Below are positions 7,583 to 16,185 of a DNA stretch of 21,185 nucleotides, piece by piece. How positions within the stretch are numbered: position 1 is the stretch's first letter; the number at the start of each line of letters is the position of its first letter. This DNA comes from a virus. The position numbers and the translations under genes are program-made. The notes beneath the pieces were generated by a model. The model had not been told where the DNA came from, did not search any database, and saw only the letters and a program-made list of their open reading frames with translations. Where the stretch lies: the IMG/VR virus record IMGVR_UViG_3300046777_000128, positions 1 to 21,185 of that record; one strand, 5' to 3'.

Positions 7583-7923
7583 ATATGGATGGATTAAGCA
7601 TCGTCAAGTATGGCGATGTTGATTCCCTACAAGAGTTCTTGTTTGAGAACGGAATGCAGCATAAGTTGTTCCGTGAAGTTTTGATGGATCAAGGAAAGAC
7701 AGTTCCAGCGTTTCCGTTAATGGAGGCAAACACTGACAATCTGGATGATTGGTTATTAGCGCATCAGGTAGAGCATCAATCGTTTGCTGGTTATTTAGAC
7801 TTGAACAATCCTTTTAACTTGCTTGATGTTGATTGGAACAAAGAAGAAGCTTTTTATGATTGGATAGCTAATCACTATTACATTCATGTTCAGATAGCAG
7901 CCTCACTTAATTTATCGAGTTAA
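7579..7923 (+). CDS. Conserved hypothetical phage protein
   Basis: 114 residues from the GTG at 7579, which overlaps the previous TGA; an ATG two codons later (7585) is an equally good start. The protein is acidic and rich in Leu, His and aromatic residues, with NLDDWLLAHQVEHQSF in the middle and DWIANHYYIHVQIAASL near the C-terminus. It looks alpha-helical and soluble. I do not recognise a family with a known role. The position between the fibres and the large internal proteins suggests a small virion component or assembly factor. Confidence 0.5.
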   Translation: MNMDGLSIVKYGDVDSLQEFLFENGMQHKLFREVLMDQGKTVPAFPLMEANTDNLDDWLLAHQVEHQSFAGYLDLNNPFNLLDVDWNKEEAFYDWIANHYYIHVQIAASLNLSS

Positions 7924-7925
7924 TT

Positions 7926-9761
7926 ATGGCTTTAAAAGACGCTATAAATGCTTACAATTATGTTGTTAAAGCAATAGGAACAGCTAACTCAGCTATTGCT
8001 AAAGCAAAAAGCGCCCCTACTTCAAGAAACATTTTGCTTGCTGATGAGGCAAGAAATCGTGTTGGCGAAGGAATAGATAACTATAACTATTGGGTTGACA
8101 CTGTACCTGCTAAAGATAAATCAAGAGTTCCTACTTTGCCTGAGTGGCAGCCACAAGAGTACACTGAATTAACTAGAGATCAAGCAATGACATACGGCGT
8201 GAATGTTGACCAGCCGTCATCGCCTTCTCCTCAACCTTCTGCTCCTGCTGCTCCAGCTATACCAAATTACATTCTTAATCCAAAAACGGATTCAGAATAT
8301 ATTGAATCTGTTAAATATTATGCTCAGCAAAACGGATTAAATATCACCGACAATGATATTAAAACTATTTCTTATGCGTTTAGTGGAAAGCCAAATGTAA
8401 GTTCCATTGTTGAGGCTATGAGGGGTGGCAATGTTGATGACAACAATCCATTTCATCCTAAGAATGCAGCAATAAACTTTATTAATAACAAACAACAAGT
8501 TGTTGATGATGCTATTAAAAATTTAACGCTTAATGTAGTACAAAACCAATATAACGCTGCTACTGGTGGTGGGGCATCTGGCCCTGCTGACGCTGCTGTT
8601 GCTGGTCAAAACGCATCTATTCAATTAGAAGAATTTTTAAATAATGCAGTAAGGTCTGGCCTTGCAACTCCACAGAACATACAAAATGTTGTGGATAAAA
8701 CAGTTAGCTTTTATCAAAATGCTACAGAACAATTTGCAAAAGAAAGAGAAGCAGGGTTATTTCCTAAGATAGTAAGTTTTGCTGCTAATGCTATGGTTGC
8801 TGCTGGAACCGGAAAGCTTTCACTTCCACAGCAATTAGCTATTCGCGCTTCTATGAGTTACGCATCTGGAGCAAATCCAACCGATATTGTTCGTGATGTT
8901 GTGGGTACTTTGGCTGCTGCTCAAATAGGTGGTGATTCAAAAATTGGCGTTATTAATGATTTTAACGAAGCTGTAGCAGCAATAAAAAGTCCAGAACTGC
9001 AAAGCGCTATTTTTAATGGTGCTAGACAAGGTGTGTACGCTACTGCAACACAGCAAGACATTGCTAAAAACGTGGCTGCTGGTGCTGTTGCTGGAGCTAT
9101 TGCAACAAATGTTCAAGGAAAATATAAAGACCCTGCGTTATCAAATGCAATAGGTGAGTTTGTACAAGCAAAGATTGCAGGAAGAAATGACTTTGAAGCT
9201 ATATCCGCTGCTTTGTCTGGTTATGCGACAGAAGAAGAAAAAGCAAATGCCAAGAAAGTAATTGCTAATGAAATTTCTGGATTGCCACTAGAGCAAGTTC
9301 AAAAAACACTGCCTCCAGTAGAAGTTTTTGCTCAACGTGACCCACAAGACATTGATGGATTAAATCTTATTCGCAGAGTTAGAACGGGAACAGAAGTTGA
9401 TGAAGGAGGGAAACTTCCTCCAGTTGAAGTAACTGCCCAAAGAGAAGAAGATATTTCAGAACCACAAAGATTGATAACTGAAGAACAAGATCAAACACCA
9501 GCAGAAGAACCTGAAGTTCAAAGACCTATAAATAGTCCAGTATTGCTTGGGTTGTTAGGTGGTGGTATTAGCGGTAGATTTCAAACTGCACAACGAACTC
9601 AACGCGCACCAGATGAAAGACAAGCAGCAAGTATGCAAGCTTTATCGCAAGCATTAAGTGTTGGTGATCCGGGTGACGCTTTGTTTGGTAGTGGATTAGG
9701 CAGACGCAGGAATGTTTGGAACGTAGAATCCTTGAGACTTAAAGACGAATTAGGTGGCTAA
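7926..9761 (+). CDS. Large internal (ejection-type) virion protein
   Basis: 611 residues. The first third is helical, with a Pro/Ser/Ala linker (about 96-112). The middle (about 285-400) is Ala/Gly-rich helix with segments such as AAGAVAGAIATNVQG that could insert into or cross a membrane. Then come two copies of an LPPVEV-AQR motif (L462 and L497, 35 residues apart). The C-terminal end has SMQALSQALSVGDPGDALFGSG followed by GRRRNVWNVESLRLKDE. These traits fit the large proteins that short-tailed phages eject into the cell with DNA. No enzyme motif such as a lytic transglycosylase is visible. Position before three similar large genes supports the call. Confidence 0.55.
   Translation: MALKDAINAYNYVVKAIGTANSAIAKAKSAPTSRNILLADEARNRVGEGIDNYNYWVDTVPAKDKSRVPTLPEWQPQEYTELTRDQAMTYGVNVDQPSSPSPQPSAPAAPAIPNYILNPKTDSEYIESVKYYAQQNGLNITDNDIKTISYAFSGKPNVSSIVEAMRGGNVDDNNPFHPKNAAINFINNKQQVVDDAIKNLTLNVVQNQYNAATGGGASGPADAAVAGQNASIQLEEFLNNAVRSGLATPQNIQNVVDKTVSFYQNATEQFAKEREAGLFPKIVSFAANAMVAAGTGKLSLPQQLAIRASMSYASGANPTDIVRDVVGTLAAAQIGGDSKIGVINDFNEAVAAIKSPELQSAIFNGARQGVYATATQQDIAKNVAAGAVAGAIATNVQGKYKDPALSNAIGEFVQAKIAGRNDFEAISAALSGYATEEEKANAKKVIANEISGLPLEQVQKTLPPVEVFAQRDPQDIDGLNLIRRVRTGTEVDEGGKLPPVEVTAQREEDISEPQRLITEEQDQTPAEEPEVQRPINSPVLLGLLGGGISGRFQTAQRTQRAPDERQAASMQALSQALSVGDPGDALFGSGLGRRRNVWNVESLRLKDELGG
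9309..9443 (+). repeat. Duplicated LPPVEV-AQR motif
   Basis: Residues 462-471 and 497-506 of the 7926-9761 product are nearly the same decapeptide, differing at one position (Phe or Thr at the seventh), followed by an acidic residue in both. The 25-residue spacer contains DGLNLIRRVRTG. It is a short internal repeat in an otherwise unique, charged region. Confidence 0.6.
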
Positions 9762-9762
9762 A

Positions 9763-10965
9763 ATGTCAAAACAAATTGCTAGACTGTTAAAAACCGATGT
9801 TATGGCTGATATAGATATACCAGCTATTGCACAATTTTTACAATCACAAGGAAGGCGTGGAGACACCATCCTAGCGCACATCAATGCTAAAGAAGCTGAG
9901 ATGCTGAAAAAGATGGGTGGCGCAGAAGAACGGAACCCTGTTACTGGATTGCCTGAATATTTCAGTATTACTGATTACGGTACTGGATACGGCTCTGATT
10001 ACGACCAAACAGTTCAAACTTACAGACAGCCTCGGCAGGGTGGCAATTTAAGTGAAATGTCAAATTTTGATTTAGAGGCAAGACAAAGCCCTTTTTACGG
10101 AGAGTATGGCGGCACTTATACGCCTCTTGCTTATCAAGCTCCAACATTAACGCCATCAGGAATAGACCCAACAGAATACTATGCTCTGCAAAGCGCAGCC
10201 TCTCCATCAACTCCTTATGAAATTGATGAACCAAGAGTAGGTAGCGGCTACGCAATAAGTCCACAAAAATTTGTAGGCCCAAGTTTTCCAATACAAGCAG
10301 CACAGCAAACAGCAAATGAAATTGGTAGAGCAACTACATTAAGACCTGAAGATATAGCTCTTGGTAAAGATAGAATATCAAGACAAGAAAATAGAGAAAT
10401 AGCGGCAAAAATAGCAAGAGAAGCTGGCATAGAAGATGGCGTTCGCCCCGGCATGATGGATCGTGCCTCTGCCTATACAGGCTTATCTAAAGAAGCTCTT
10501 GCTCGTTTAGGTTTGGCTGGTTTAGGAACCATTCAGGGAATCATGGCATCTAGAGAAGCCTCAGATCAAGGTCGTCAAGCTCGTCGTGAGACAGAAGCAT
10601 TAGCTCGTCCGTATCAACAGCGTGGTCAACAGTTAATTCAGCAAGCAGAAAGCGGTGAGTTGACTGCGGCAGGACAGCAACAGCTACAAGCTCTACGCGC
10701 TAGATTGGCACAAGGTGCTGAAGCTAGAGGTGGTGTGGGTGCTGCGCAAGCGGCTGCCCAAGTAGAGGCTTTCCGTCAAAACCTGCTGCAAAATCAGTAT
10801 GATTACGGACAGAAGGTTAGCAATATTGGCGACCAGTTAATGTTAGGTGCTATACGTACAGGTTTAGAAGCTGACCGCTATGCGGCTAATCTTTCTAATA
10901 CGTACTTTACTAACATGGCTAGTATTGCTGCTGGTATGCCTGTTGGAACTCAAGGAGCGCAATAA
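9763..10965 (+). CDS. Internal virion protein with conserved N-terminal motif
   Basis: 400 residues. I chose the ATG at 9763; a GTG at 9754 in frame lies inside the AGGTGG that serves as Shine-Dalgarno. Residues 30-67 hold a motif run seen in many phage virion proteins: RRGDTILAHINAKEA, then a MLKKMGG step, then NPVTGLPEYF. The middle is Pro/Tyr/Gln-rich and probably flexible. From about residue 250 the protein is a long Ala/Gln/Arg helix (ASREASDQGRQARRE, then QALRARLAQGAEARGG), close in style to podovirus DNA-transfer proteins. A role in DNA ejection is inferred. The stop overlaps the next start (TAATG). Confidence 0.55.
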   Translation: MSKQIARLLKTDVMADIDIPAIAQFLQSQGRRGDTILAHINAKEAEMLKKMGGAEERNPVTGLPEYFSITDYGTGYGSDYDQTVQTYRQPRQGGNLSEMSNFDLEARQSPFYGEYGGTYTPLAYQAPTLTPSGIDPTEYYALQSAASPSTPYEIDEPRVGSGYAISPQKFVGPSFPIQAAQQTANEIGRATTLRPEDIALGKDRISRQENREIAAKIAREAGIEDGVRPGMMDRASAYTGLSKEALARLGLAGLGTIQGIMASREASDQGRQARRETEALARPYQQRGQQLIQQAESGELTAAGQQQLQALRARLAQGAEARGGVGAAQAAAQVEAFRQNLLQNQYDYGQKVSNIGDQLMLGAIRTGLEADRYAANLSNTYFTNMASIAAGMPVGTQGAQ

Positions 10966-12437
10966 TGGCTACTGCACTAGATTCTGCACTAGGCTTGTCA
11001 TCCTTGCCCATAAATTCTAGGGTGATGAGTAAAGCCACAGGCAAAGACCCTGCGCAGATTACTGCTGGTGAGTTGTATCCAGCCATGCAAGAGCGTCGAG
11101 GTGAAGAACTAAGACTGCGCCAAAGCATTGCAGACACGGAATCTCAACTTGCTGGCAAAGAGCAAGAGCAAAAGATTTCTGGCTTAGAGCAAAAAAAGAC
11201 TTTGCAGGAAACTCAGGCTACAGAGTTACGGGATTTGCCTGAACGCACTAACTTGAATCTTGCTAGAGAAGAATTAAGTAATGCTGCGTTTGTTCCAACA
11301 AAAGAAAACGCACAAGATATAGCAACCATCTTTAGTCTGGTTGGAATCATTGGCATGGCTATAGGTGGTGGCGCTAAAGACAATGCTTATGCTGCTATGG
11401 CTGGCATGAACGGAATGCTAGAAGGCTACAAAAAAGGTCGTGCTGACGTTTACAAGCGTGAGCGCGATATGTTTGACAAGAATCTTAAAGCTTTGCAGCT
11501 AAAGGTTCAAACGCTACAGCAAGAACTAACAGAGGCTATCCAGCTTAAACAGCAAGACTTCAAGGCTGGCGAGACCGCTATTGAAATAGCATTAGCCAAG
11601 TCTGGCTCTGACCTTCTTGATCTCAAACGCAAGAAGAATGGCGATATGGCTGCATTGGAAACTGTTATTGATACAGGCAAGGATGTTGATTCTCTTGTCA
11701 AAATGTCTAACGACCAGTTCAAGCAAGCAGAAGATCGTAAGTTTAAAGAAAAAGAATTGCAGCAGCAGGAGCGTTTACGCATGGCTCAACTGGCGCAGAC
11801 AAAGGCGCTTGCTGAACTGAAAAATACTGCTGGTGGTCTAAAGATGCCAGCCAAGCTGCAAGAGGCTTACATTGCTGACAATCAGCTTCGTGTTGATATT
11901 GGTTCTTTGAAGAATCAACTGCAAGACCCGCAGCTTGTTCAGCAAATTAAGCAGTACGGAGTAGAGTCTTTTTTGTCAGAAGAAGGTGGCAAAGCCATTT
12001 CTCAAGTGATGCAGCGTCAAATGCCAGACAAGTTAGCCAAGTTCTTAACGGAAGTTAGGGATATGCGTAATAACTACTACCTGACTATTTCTGGCAAAGC
12101 CGTTACTGGTGGTGAAGCATTACGTAACTACGGAGTTGTTCCGCAGCCCGGTGATTCGCAGCAACAAATGCTTAATAAGCTAGATGGCATGGAACGTCGA
12201 GTAGGCCAAAAGATTAACGCTATGCGTGGCTTGTACAACGCTCCAGACATTTCAGGCTCACTAACTCCCGGTACGCCAACAATGGTTAATCCTAACGAAA
12301 GCTATGCTGTTAGTGCTAGTGAACAGCCTCCTGCCGCTGGTGGTAGAACTATTGTTAGACAAGGAACCGTTAGTTCTGGCCCTAATGCTGGCAAACGTGT
12401 AATCGAATACTCTGACGGAACTAAGGAGTACCAATAA
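10965..12437 (+). CDS. Coiled-coil internal virion protein
   Basis: 490 residues, ATG overlapping the preceding TAA and preceded by AAGGAG seven bases away. The N-terminus carries a Glu/Gln-rich helix (about 45-110). One hydrophobic, Gly-rich segment at about 119-137 (IATIFSLVGIIGMAIGGG) could span a membrane. A long charged coiled coil (about 150-285) follows, ending in KEKELQQQERLRMAQLAQ. The C-terminus is mixed and ends in EYSDGTKEYQ. Such a plan fits an ejected protein that lines or crosses the cell envelope. No enzymatic motif was seen. It sits in a run of four large genes with overlapping starts and stops. Confidence 0.55.
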   Translation: MATALDSALGLSSLPINSRVMSKATGKDPAQITAGELYPAMQERRGEELRLRQSIADTESQLAGKEQEQKISGLEQKKTLQETQATELRDLPERTNLNLAREELSNAAFVPTKENAQDIATIFSLVGIIGMAIGGGAKDNAYAAMAGMNGMLEGYKKGRADVYKRERDMFDKNLKALQLKVQTLQQELTEAIQLKQQDFKAGETAIEIALAKSGSDLLDLKRKKNGDMAALETVIDTGKDVDSLVKMSNDQFKQAEDRKFKEKELQQQERLRMAQLAQTKALAELKNTAGGLKMPAKLQEAYIADNQLRVDIGSLKNQLQDPQLVQQIKQYGVESFLSEEGGKAISQVMQRQMPDKLAKFLTEVRDMRNNYYLTISGKAVTGGEALRNYGVVPQPGDSQQQMLNKLDGMERRVGQKINAMRGLYNAPDISGSLTPGTPTMVNPNESYAVSASEQPPAAGGRTIVRQGTVSSGPNAGKRVIEYSDGTKEYQ

Positions 12438-14704
12438 TGGCTGATGAGCAAGTTCAGTGGGATGAAAATGTAAAGTGGGATGAACCTGCTGCCCCTAAAC
12501 GCGAAAAAGGAATTATGGATCGTGTTGGGGATGTTGTTACGTCCACTGGATTTGGTGCGGCTGCTGGTGCTTTCACTCCAGAAATAGCGTATGGCACTGG
12601 TCAGGTACTAGAAAAGGTTCCTTATAAGCCAGTACAAATGGCAGGTCGTGGCATGAAGTCTGCCGCACTTGGAATGACGGGCACAAAACAACGTGCTTTA
12701 GGCTCTCTTGCTGGCGGCTTTAGTGGTGCTACTGGTGAGACTGCTGGTCAGGTAGCTGAGGTAGCTGGCGCTCCTGCCCCTATTGCTGAGTCTGTAAGGG
12801 TATTGGGTAGTCTTGCTCCTGTAGAAATACTTACTACTGGTGCTAAAGGATTCTCTGGCTTACTAAGGTCACTATCTCCTACTGCTGCTAATGCTCGTAT
12901 GGTATTGCGTAGTGTGATGGATGATGTTGGTGCTGCTAATCTTGCTGGTGCTAAGCGTGAAGAAGTCATGCGGCGTATTAACGAACTGCGTCAGGCTCCG
13001 TTCACTACTGAGGCACAGAAGAAGCTCTATGACGTTCTAGCTAAAGATGTGCAGACAATGACGGGTGCAGCAGCACAAGAAGCACAGGCTTTGGAACGCG
13101 CAGGAACCCGTGAAGGTTTAGAAGCTCAACGTAGAGCAAAAGGTTTTGCTGGATTAAGTGGTGAAGTAACAGAAACAAAAGCAACTATCCTGCAACGCGC
13201 TAAAGATTCGTTACGTAATCTTGGTGACGCTACACGCGAACTATCAGACGTTGGTAGAACCTTGAGAGATAGGATTGTTGCTAGGTTTGATGAGCAATCA
13301 TTGGCTAGGTCTAATGATTACTTAAAGCAAAAAGCAATACGTGATGATGCAGTACGAGCAAAAGAAGACAACGGTATTCTTGTTAATTCATTGCCTGAAT
13401 TCAACTCAATGATGACTGATTTACGCAGCAAGTTGCTGATAGGTAAGGAAGCAAGACAGCAAACTACTGCTCCAGTTACGGAGAAGGGATTACTAAATGC
13501 TTACAACAATATCTATGAGGCCGTAAGAGGTCGCAAAGTAATGACTGGAGTAAATGAACAAGGCAATCCTGTTTATAAGACTTACCCAAGTTCGTTTGAA
13601 GCTTTGGATGCTGTACGCCGCAAGCTTGGTGATGTCGCGTTTGGTAAAGAAGTTGCTGGCTACGAGGGTTTAACTCGCAAGGTTGCTGAAGACTATTACA
13701 TAAAGCTTAGCAACATTCAGTCTAAGTATGCTGGTGAAGCTCAAGATGTTCTGCAAAGAGATTATGAGATTGCTTCTCGCTTGATAGACAAGTTCAAAAC
13801 TAAGGCTGGTGCTAAAGCTACAGCAATGGATCGTATAGATGCAACCAAGTTTGCTACTGATGATAAGGCTTTGCCGGGTACATTCTTTAACAGCAGACAG
13901 TCTGTTGCTGACGCTATAGAGTTGGTGGGTGATGCGGCGTTAGTTGAACGTGCAGCAGCCGACTTTGTGGCTAAGAACTTGAATGGCAAGGATGCTTCCG
14001 CTGCTAGAACATGGCTTACCAGTAAGCAGAACTCTGACTTCCTTAGTGCGTTGCCTAACGTGCGTAGATCGGCAGAGGCTTACATCACTAACTTAGAACG
14101 TGCTGAAGCTAGGGCTGCTGGTGCTACTAAGGTAGAGAAGCGACTAGGCGTAGAACAAAAGCAAGCTGCGCGTGAAGCTGAGAAGGCTCCTGAACTTGGC
14201 GTTAAAGAAGCTGGCAAGGTAACTCAGCAAGCAGAGAAAGAAGCAAACAGAATTCTAGGCACTGCTGAACCTGCTGCCCGTGTAAGCGAGATCATCATGT
14301 CTGGTGATCGAACACTGTGGGATCGTATAGCTCCTGCTATTGCTGCTGCCCCCAAAGGCAGAGAGATACTAGGTGAGTCTGTGCGTCAGGTATTGGCTGA
14401 CCGGGCTACTCAGGGAGTCTTTGGCGCTATGCGCTTTTACGATACAAGCTTGAAGGATTCTCTGCTGAGAACTGGCTTGATAGGCAAGCAGGAAGCAGAT
14501 CAGATTAGCCGCCAGCTAGATGAAATTGCTAGTGTTTCAATTTCTGAAGCTGAGAAGTTGACGTTTATGGGCAGATTAATCAAAAATGCAATTGTTGGTT
14601 ATGCTGTTCCTAGAGCTGGAACTGGAACAATCAACACTATCGGGGATGTAATAAACCAGCGTGGTCAAATTAACTCTGCTGCGCCCAACTTAGGAGCAAG
14701 ATAA
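12437..14704 (+). CDS. Largest internal virion protein
   Basis: 755 residues, AAGGAG upstream and TAATG overlap at the start. It begins with a W-D repeat, VQWDENVKWDEP, common at the N-terminus of large phage internal proteins. An Ala/Gly-rich low-charge region with GFGAAAGAF and SLAGGFSGATGETAGQ follows (about 35-150). The long remainder is charged helix with many Ala/Glu/Lys/Arg heptad-like runs (for example around residues 540-610). It ends in NLGAR and its TAA overlaps the next ATG. The composition and place fit the largest ejected protein of a podovirus. There is no evident catalytic motif. Confidence 0.55.
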   Translation: MADEQVQWDENVKWDEPAAPKREKGIMDRVGDVVTSTGFGAAAGAFTPEIAYGTGQVLEKVPYKPVQMAGRGMKSAALGMTGTKQRALGSLAGGFSGATGETAGQVAEVAGAPAPIAESVRVLGSLAPVEILTTGAKGFSGLLRSLSPTAANARMVLRSVMDDVGAANLAGAKREEVMRRINELRQAPFTTEAQKKLYDVLAKDVQTMTGAAAQEAQALERAGTREGLEAQRRAKGFAGLSGEVTETKATILQRAKDSLRNLGDATRELSDVGRTLRDRIVARFDEQSLARSNDYLKQKAIRDDAVRAKEDNGILVNSLPEFNSMMTDLRSKLLIGKEARQQTTAPVTEKGLLNAYNNIYEAVRGRKVMTGVNEQGNPVYKTYPSSFEALDAVRRKLGDVAFGKEVAGYEGLTRKVAEDYYIKLSNIQSKYAGEAQDVLQRDYEIASRLIDKFKTKAGAKATAMDRIDATKFATDDKALPGTFFNSRQSVADAIELVGDAALVERAAADFVAKNLNGKDASAARTWLTSKQNSDFLSALPNVRRSAEAYITNLERAEARAAGATKVEKRLGVEQKQAAREAEKAPELGVKEAGKVTQQAEKEANRILGTAEPAARVSEIIMSGDRTLWDRIAPAIAAAPKGREILGESVRQVLADRATQGVFGAMRFYDTSLKDSLLRTGLIGKQEADQISRQLDEIASVSISEAEKLTFMGRLIKNAIVGYAVPRAGTGTINTIGDVINQRGQINSAAPNLGAR

Positions 14705-14874
14705 TGATGTACGGTAAAGATTACTCAAAGCAGGAAATGCGTCAGATGGAAGAAGATACTCGTCGTGCTGGCGAGAATGAGGTTCGTGGCTCTGCTGAGG
14801 CTCAGAAGAACCTAGGTCGCACTCTGAAGCCATCTATGCCGCAGCGTATGGGCAACCGTAAGATGAAGCGCTAG
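14704..14874 (+). CDS. Small basic Gln/Arg-rich protein, 56 residues
   Basis: A complete 56-residue frame. ATG at 14704 overlaps the previous TAA, with AGGAGC eight bases before; a second ATG follows at 14707. The N-terminal half is acidic-helical (KQEMRQMEEDTRRAGENE). The C-terminal half is Arg/Lys/Met-rich and ends in QRMGNRKMKR. Many phages carry mini-proteins with this basic end next to ejection genes. No function is known to me; nucleic-acid contact is plausible from charge. Confidence 0.6.
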   Translation: MMYGKDYSKQEMRQMEEDTRRAGENEVRGSAEAQKNLGRTLKPSMPQRMGNRKMKR

Positions 14875-14883
14875 GAGGCTGCT

Positions 14884-15033
14884 ATGCCATTAGTTAAAGG
14901 CTTTAGCCAAAAGTCTATGAGTAAGAACATTTCGAAAGAGATGAAGCGTGGCAAGCCTCAAAAGCAAGCCGTAGCTATTGCTTATAGCGTTGCTCGTAAG
15001 GCAAAGAAAGAAGCTAGAGGTCGTATGCGATGA
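14884..15033 (+). CDS. Small basic phage protein, DUF6496-like
   Basis: A 49-residue frame with a perfect AGGAGG five bases before the ATG. It has the familiar pattern of a Lys-rich start, then [20 protein letters not shown], then a basic tail [11 protein letters not shown]. This KQA[VI]AIA-S motif recurs in a widespread family of tiny phage and bacterial proteins (I recall it as DUF6496). The protein is very basic and probably one or two helices. The role is unknown. The stop overlaps the next start (ATGA). Confidence 0.68.
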   Translation: MPLVKGFSQKSMSKNISKEMKRGKPQKQAVAIAYSVARKAKKEARGRMR

Positions 15034-15233
15034 GTAGGAAAAAGGATAAGGGGATAAATCCTGAACTCGAAGAAGCAATCAGCAAGTCTTTGAAAGAAGT
15101 GATGGCAGACACTACCGCCAGCATTACGGAGAAGATGAAAGTCATAGACCGCGCTTTGAAGCTGGAAGCTATTAAACTAAAGCTAACAGATGACGAGTGG
15201 GGAAGTGGATTTGCAACTGATGAAGATGAGTAG
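15030..15233 (+). CDS. Small helical protein ending in EWGSGF-type tail
   Basis: 67 residues, ATG overlapping the previous TGA. It is helical and amphipathic: [16 protein letters not shown], then [20 protein letters not shown], then DDEWGSGF and an acidic tip. I recall similar proteins in other podovirus-like phages near lysis or terminase genes, but no function. The central [12 protein letters not shown] helix could form a small oligomer. A small-terminase role cannot be ruled out but nothing in the sequence shows it. Confidence 0.58.
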   Translation: MSRKKDKGINPELEEAISKSLKEVMADTTASITEKMKVIDRALKLEAIKLKLTDDEWGSGFATDEDE

Positions 15234-15268
15234 TATTATCTGAATACCATTGTTATAAGGGGATATTC

Positions 15269-15484
15269 ATGGATGCTACTTCTATTATCAGGATTGCACT
15301 TAGCGTATTAGCTGGCAGGTTGTTGGTATTTTTGGCTTTAGGCATGGTTTGCGGTATGACTTCGTGGGCGATGTGGGGGCCGCAATGGGAAAGATTAGTT
15401 GCGCTATGTATCTTTTCCATATTTACCTTTTTGGTTTTGCGTAAAGACAGGAGTTTAAACGATGAAAAAGTATCAAACGAATAA
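15269..15484 (+). CDS. Small two-segment membrane protein
   Basis: 71 residues, with AAGGGG seven bases before the ATG, following the window's largest gap (35 bases). There are two hydrophobic segments (about 5-34 and 41-57) separated by WGPQWERL, then a charged C-terminus (KDRSLNDEKVSNE). The second helix starts around Trp40. The layout fits a class II-like holin or an accessory membrane protein of the lysis region. The gene overlaps the next one by 23 bases in a different frame. A holin role is a guess from topology and position only. Confidence 0.5.
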   Translation: MDATSIIRIALSVLAGRLLVFLALGMVCGMTSWAMWGPQWERLVALCIFSIFTFLVLRKDRSLNDEKVSNE

Positions 15485-15668
15485 CCAGCAAGTAGGTACA
15501 GCTATGCGTCCTCAGTTGCCTTCCGATATTACTGCTGGTGGCGATCCGTATTACAAATCTGGAACTCTGCCTAAGGGTGGCTTTCAATCTACATGGTGTT
15601 TTGGAAGTTCTCACGACAGTAAGAACAGTCCTACTGATACGGTCAAAGGCCAGAAAAAGGTGGCGTAA
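15462..15668 (+). CDS. Small Gly/Ser/Lys protein of unknown role
   Basis: 68 residues, AGGAG eight bases upstream, starting inside the end of the membrane-protein gene and ending in a TAATG overlap with the next. It has no hydrophobic segment. Segments include RPQLPSDITAGGDPYYKSG, then LPKGGFQSTWCFGS and a basic tail (KGQKKVA). It looks largely unstructured. Nearby virion-type and mini-protein genes suggest a small structural or accessory protein. I do not recognise a family. Confidence 0.5.
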   Translation: MKKYQTNNQQVGTAMRPQLPSDITAGGDPYYKSGTLPKGGFQSTWCFGSSHDSKNSPTDTVKGQKKVA

Positions 15669-16015
15669 TGGCTAATAATATTCCGTTTCAGCCTATGGGT
15701 AATTGCGTAGTGGCAACTGCTGCTACTGCAAACCTACAAGGTAATGTTGTATCTATAAGTGCGGTCAGTCCGGTTAATCAATATTTTGTCTCTAATCCAG
15801 ATAAAAATGATCCGGTGTTTGTAGCTTTTGGCGAGACTGCTAACATTACAGCAACTATTCCAGACGGTAATAGTGCGGCTGTTGTTGCCATTCCTCCATA
15901 TAGTTATAAGACATTTACTGGCCCACAGTGCAGTTCAACTAAGTCTATATACGTGCGAATCATTGCTCCGCATAACAACGCGAAGCTTTACATCACAGCA
16001 GGAGAAGGTCTATGA
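15668..16015 (+). CDS. Small beta-rich virion-type protein (copy 2)
   Basis: 115 residues, TAATG overlap and AAGGTGG upstream. It shares its plan with the 5979-6299 product: NQYFVSNP..PVFVAFG (compare NQYRIINA..IVFLGYG), a central beta hairpin with SAAVVAIPPYSYKTF, and a C-terminal AKLYITAGEGL (compare SLIYVTPGDGL). It is beta-rich and has few charges. It is probably a virion decoration or capsid/tail surface protein. Its stop overlaps the holin start (ATGA). Confidence 0.5.
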   Translation: MANNIPFQPMGNCVVATAATANLQGNVVSISAVSPVNQYFVSNPDKNDPVFVAFGETANITATIPDGNSAAVVAIPPYSYKTFTGPQCSSTKSIYVRIIAPHNNAKLYITAGEGL

Positions 16016-16185
16016 AAGACTATATTCTTGACAGAGCAAGAGAACCATCAACGTGGCGCGGAGCTATCCTATTCCTGACTGCAATTGGTGTTCCTATTGC
16101 TCCGGCTTTGAGTGAAGCTATTGTTACTGCTGGCCTTGGTCTTGCTGGCTTAATTGGTATGCTGACCTCTGACCATCGTGACTAA
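16012..16185 (+). CDS. Probable holin, 57 residues
   Basis: A 57-residue frame, ATG overlapping the previous TGA, with GGAGAAGG just before it. The N-terminus REPSTWRGAILFLTA is followed by a first hydrophobic segment (about 17-32) and a second Gly-rich one (about 36-51: AIVTAGLGLAGLIGML). The C-terminus is short and charged (TSDHRD). This EPSTWRG plus two-segment pattern is a recurring small phage holin type. It lies directly before the endolysin, whose start overlaps its end by eight bases, so the two lysis genes form a coupled pair. Confidence 0.72.
   Translation: MKDYILDRAREPSTWRGAILFLTAIGVPIAPALSEAIVTAGLGLAGLIGMLTSDHRD

Noticed and set aside
10965-14704. Lytic transglycosylase or peptidase domain in the large internal proteins
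   Set aside because: I looked for conserved Glu/Ser/Gly catalytic patterns and saw none; the sequences are mainly coiled coil and Ala/Gly-rich segments.
15234-15268. Possible promoter in the 35-base gap (TATTAT and TTATAA stretches)
   Set aside because: AT-rich words without a convincing -35 partner at the right distance; the gap's clear feature is the Shine-Dalgarno AAGGGG for the next gene.
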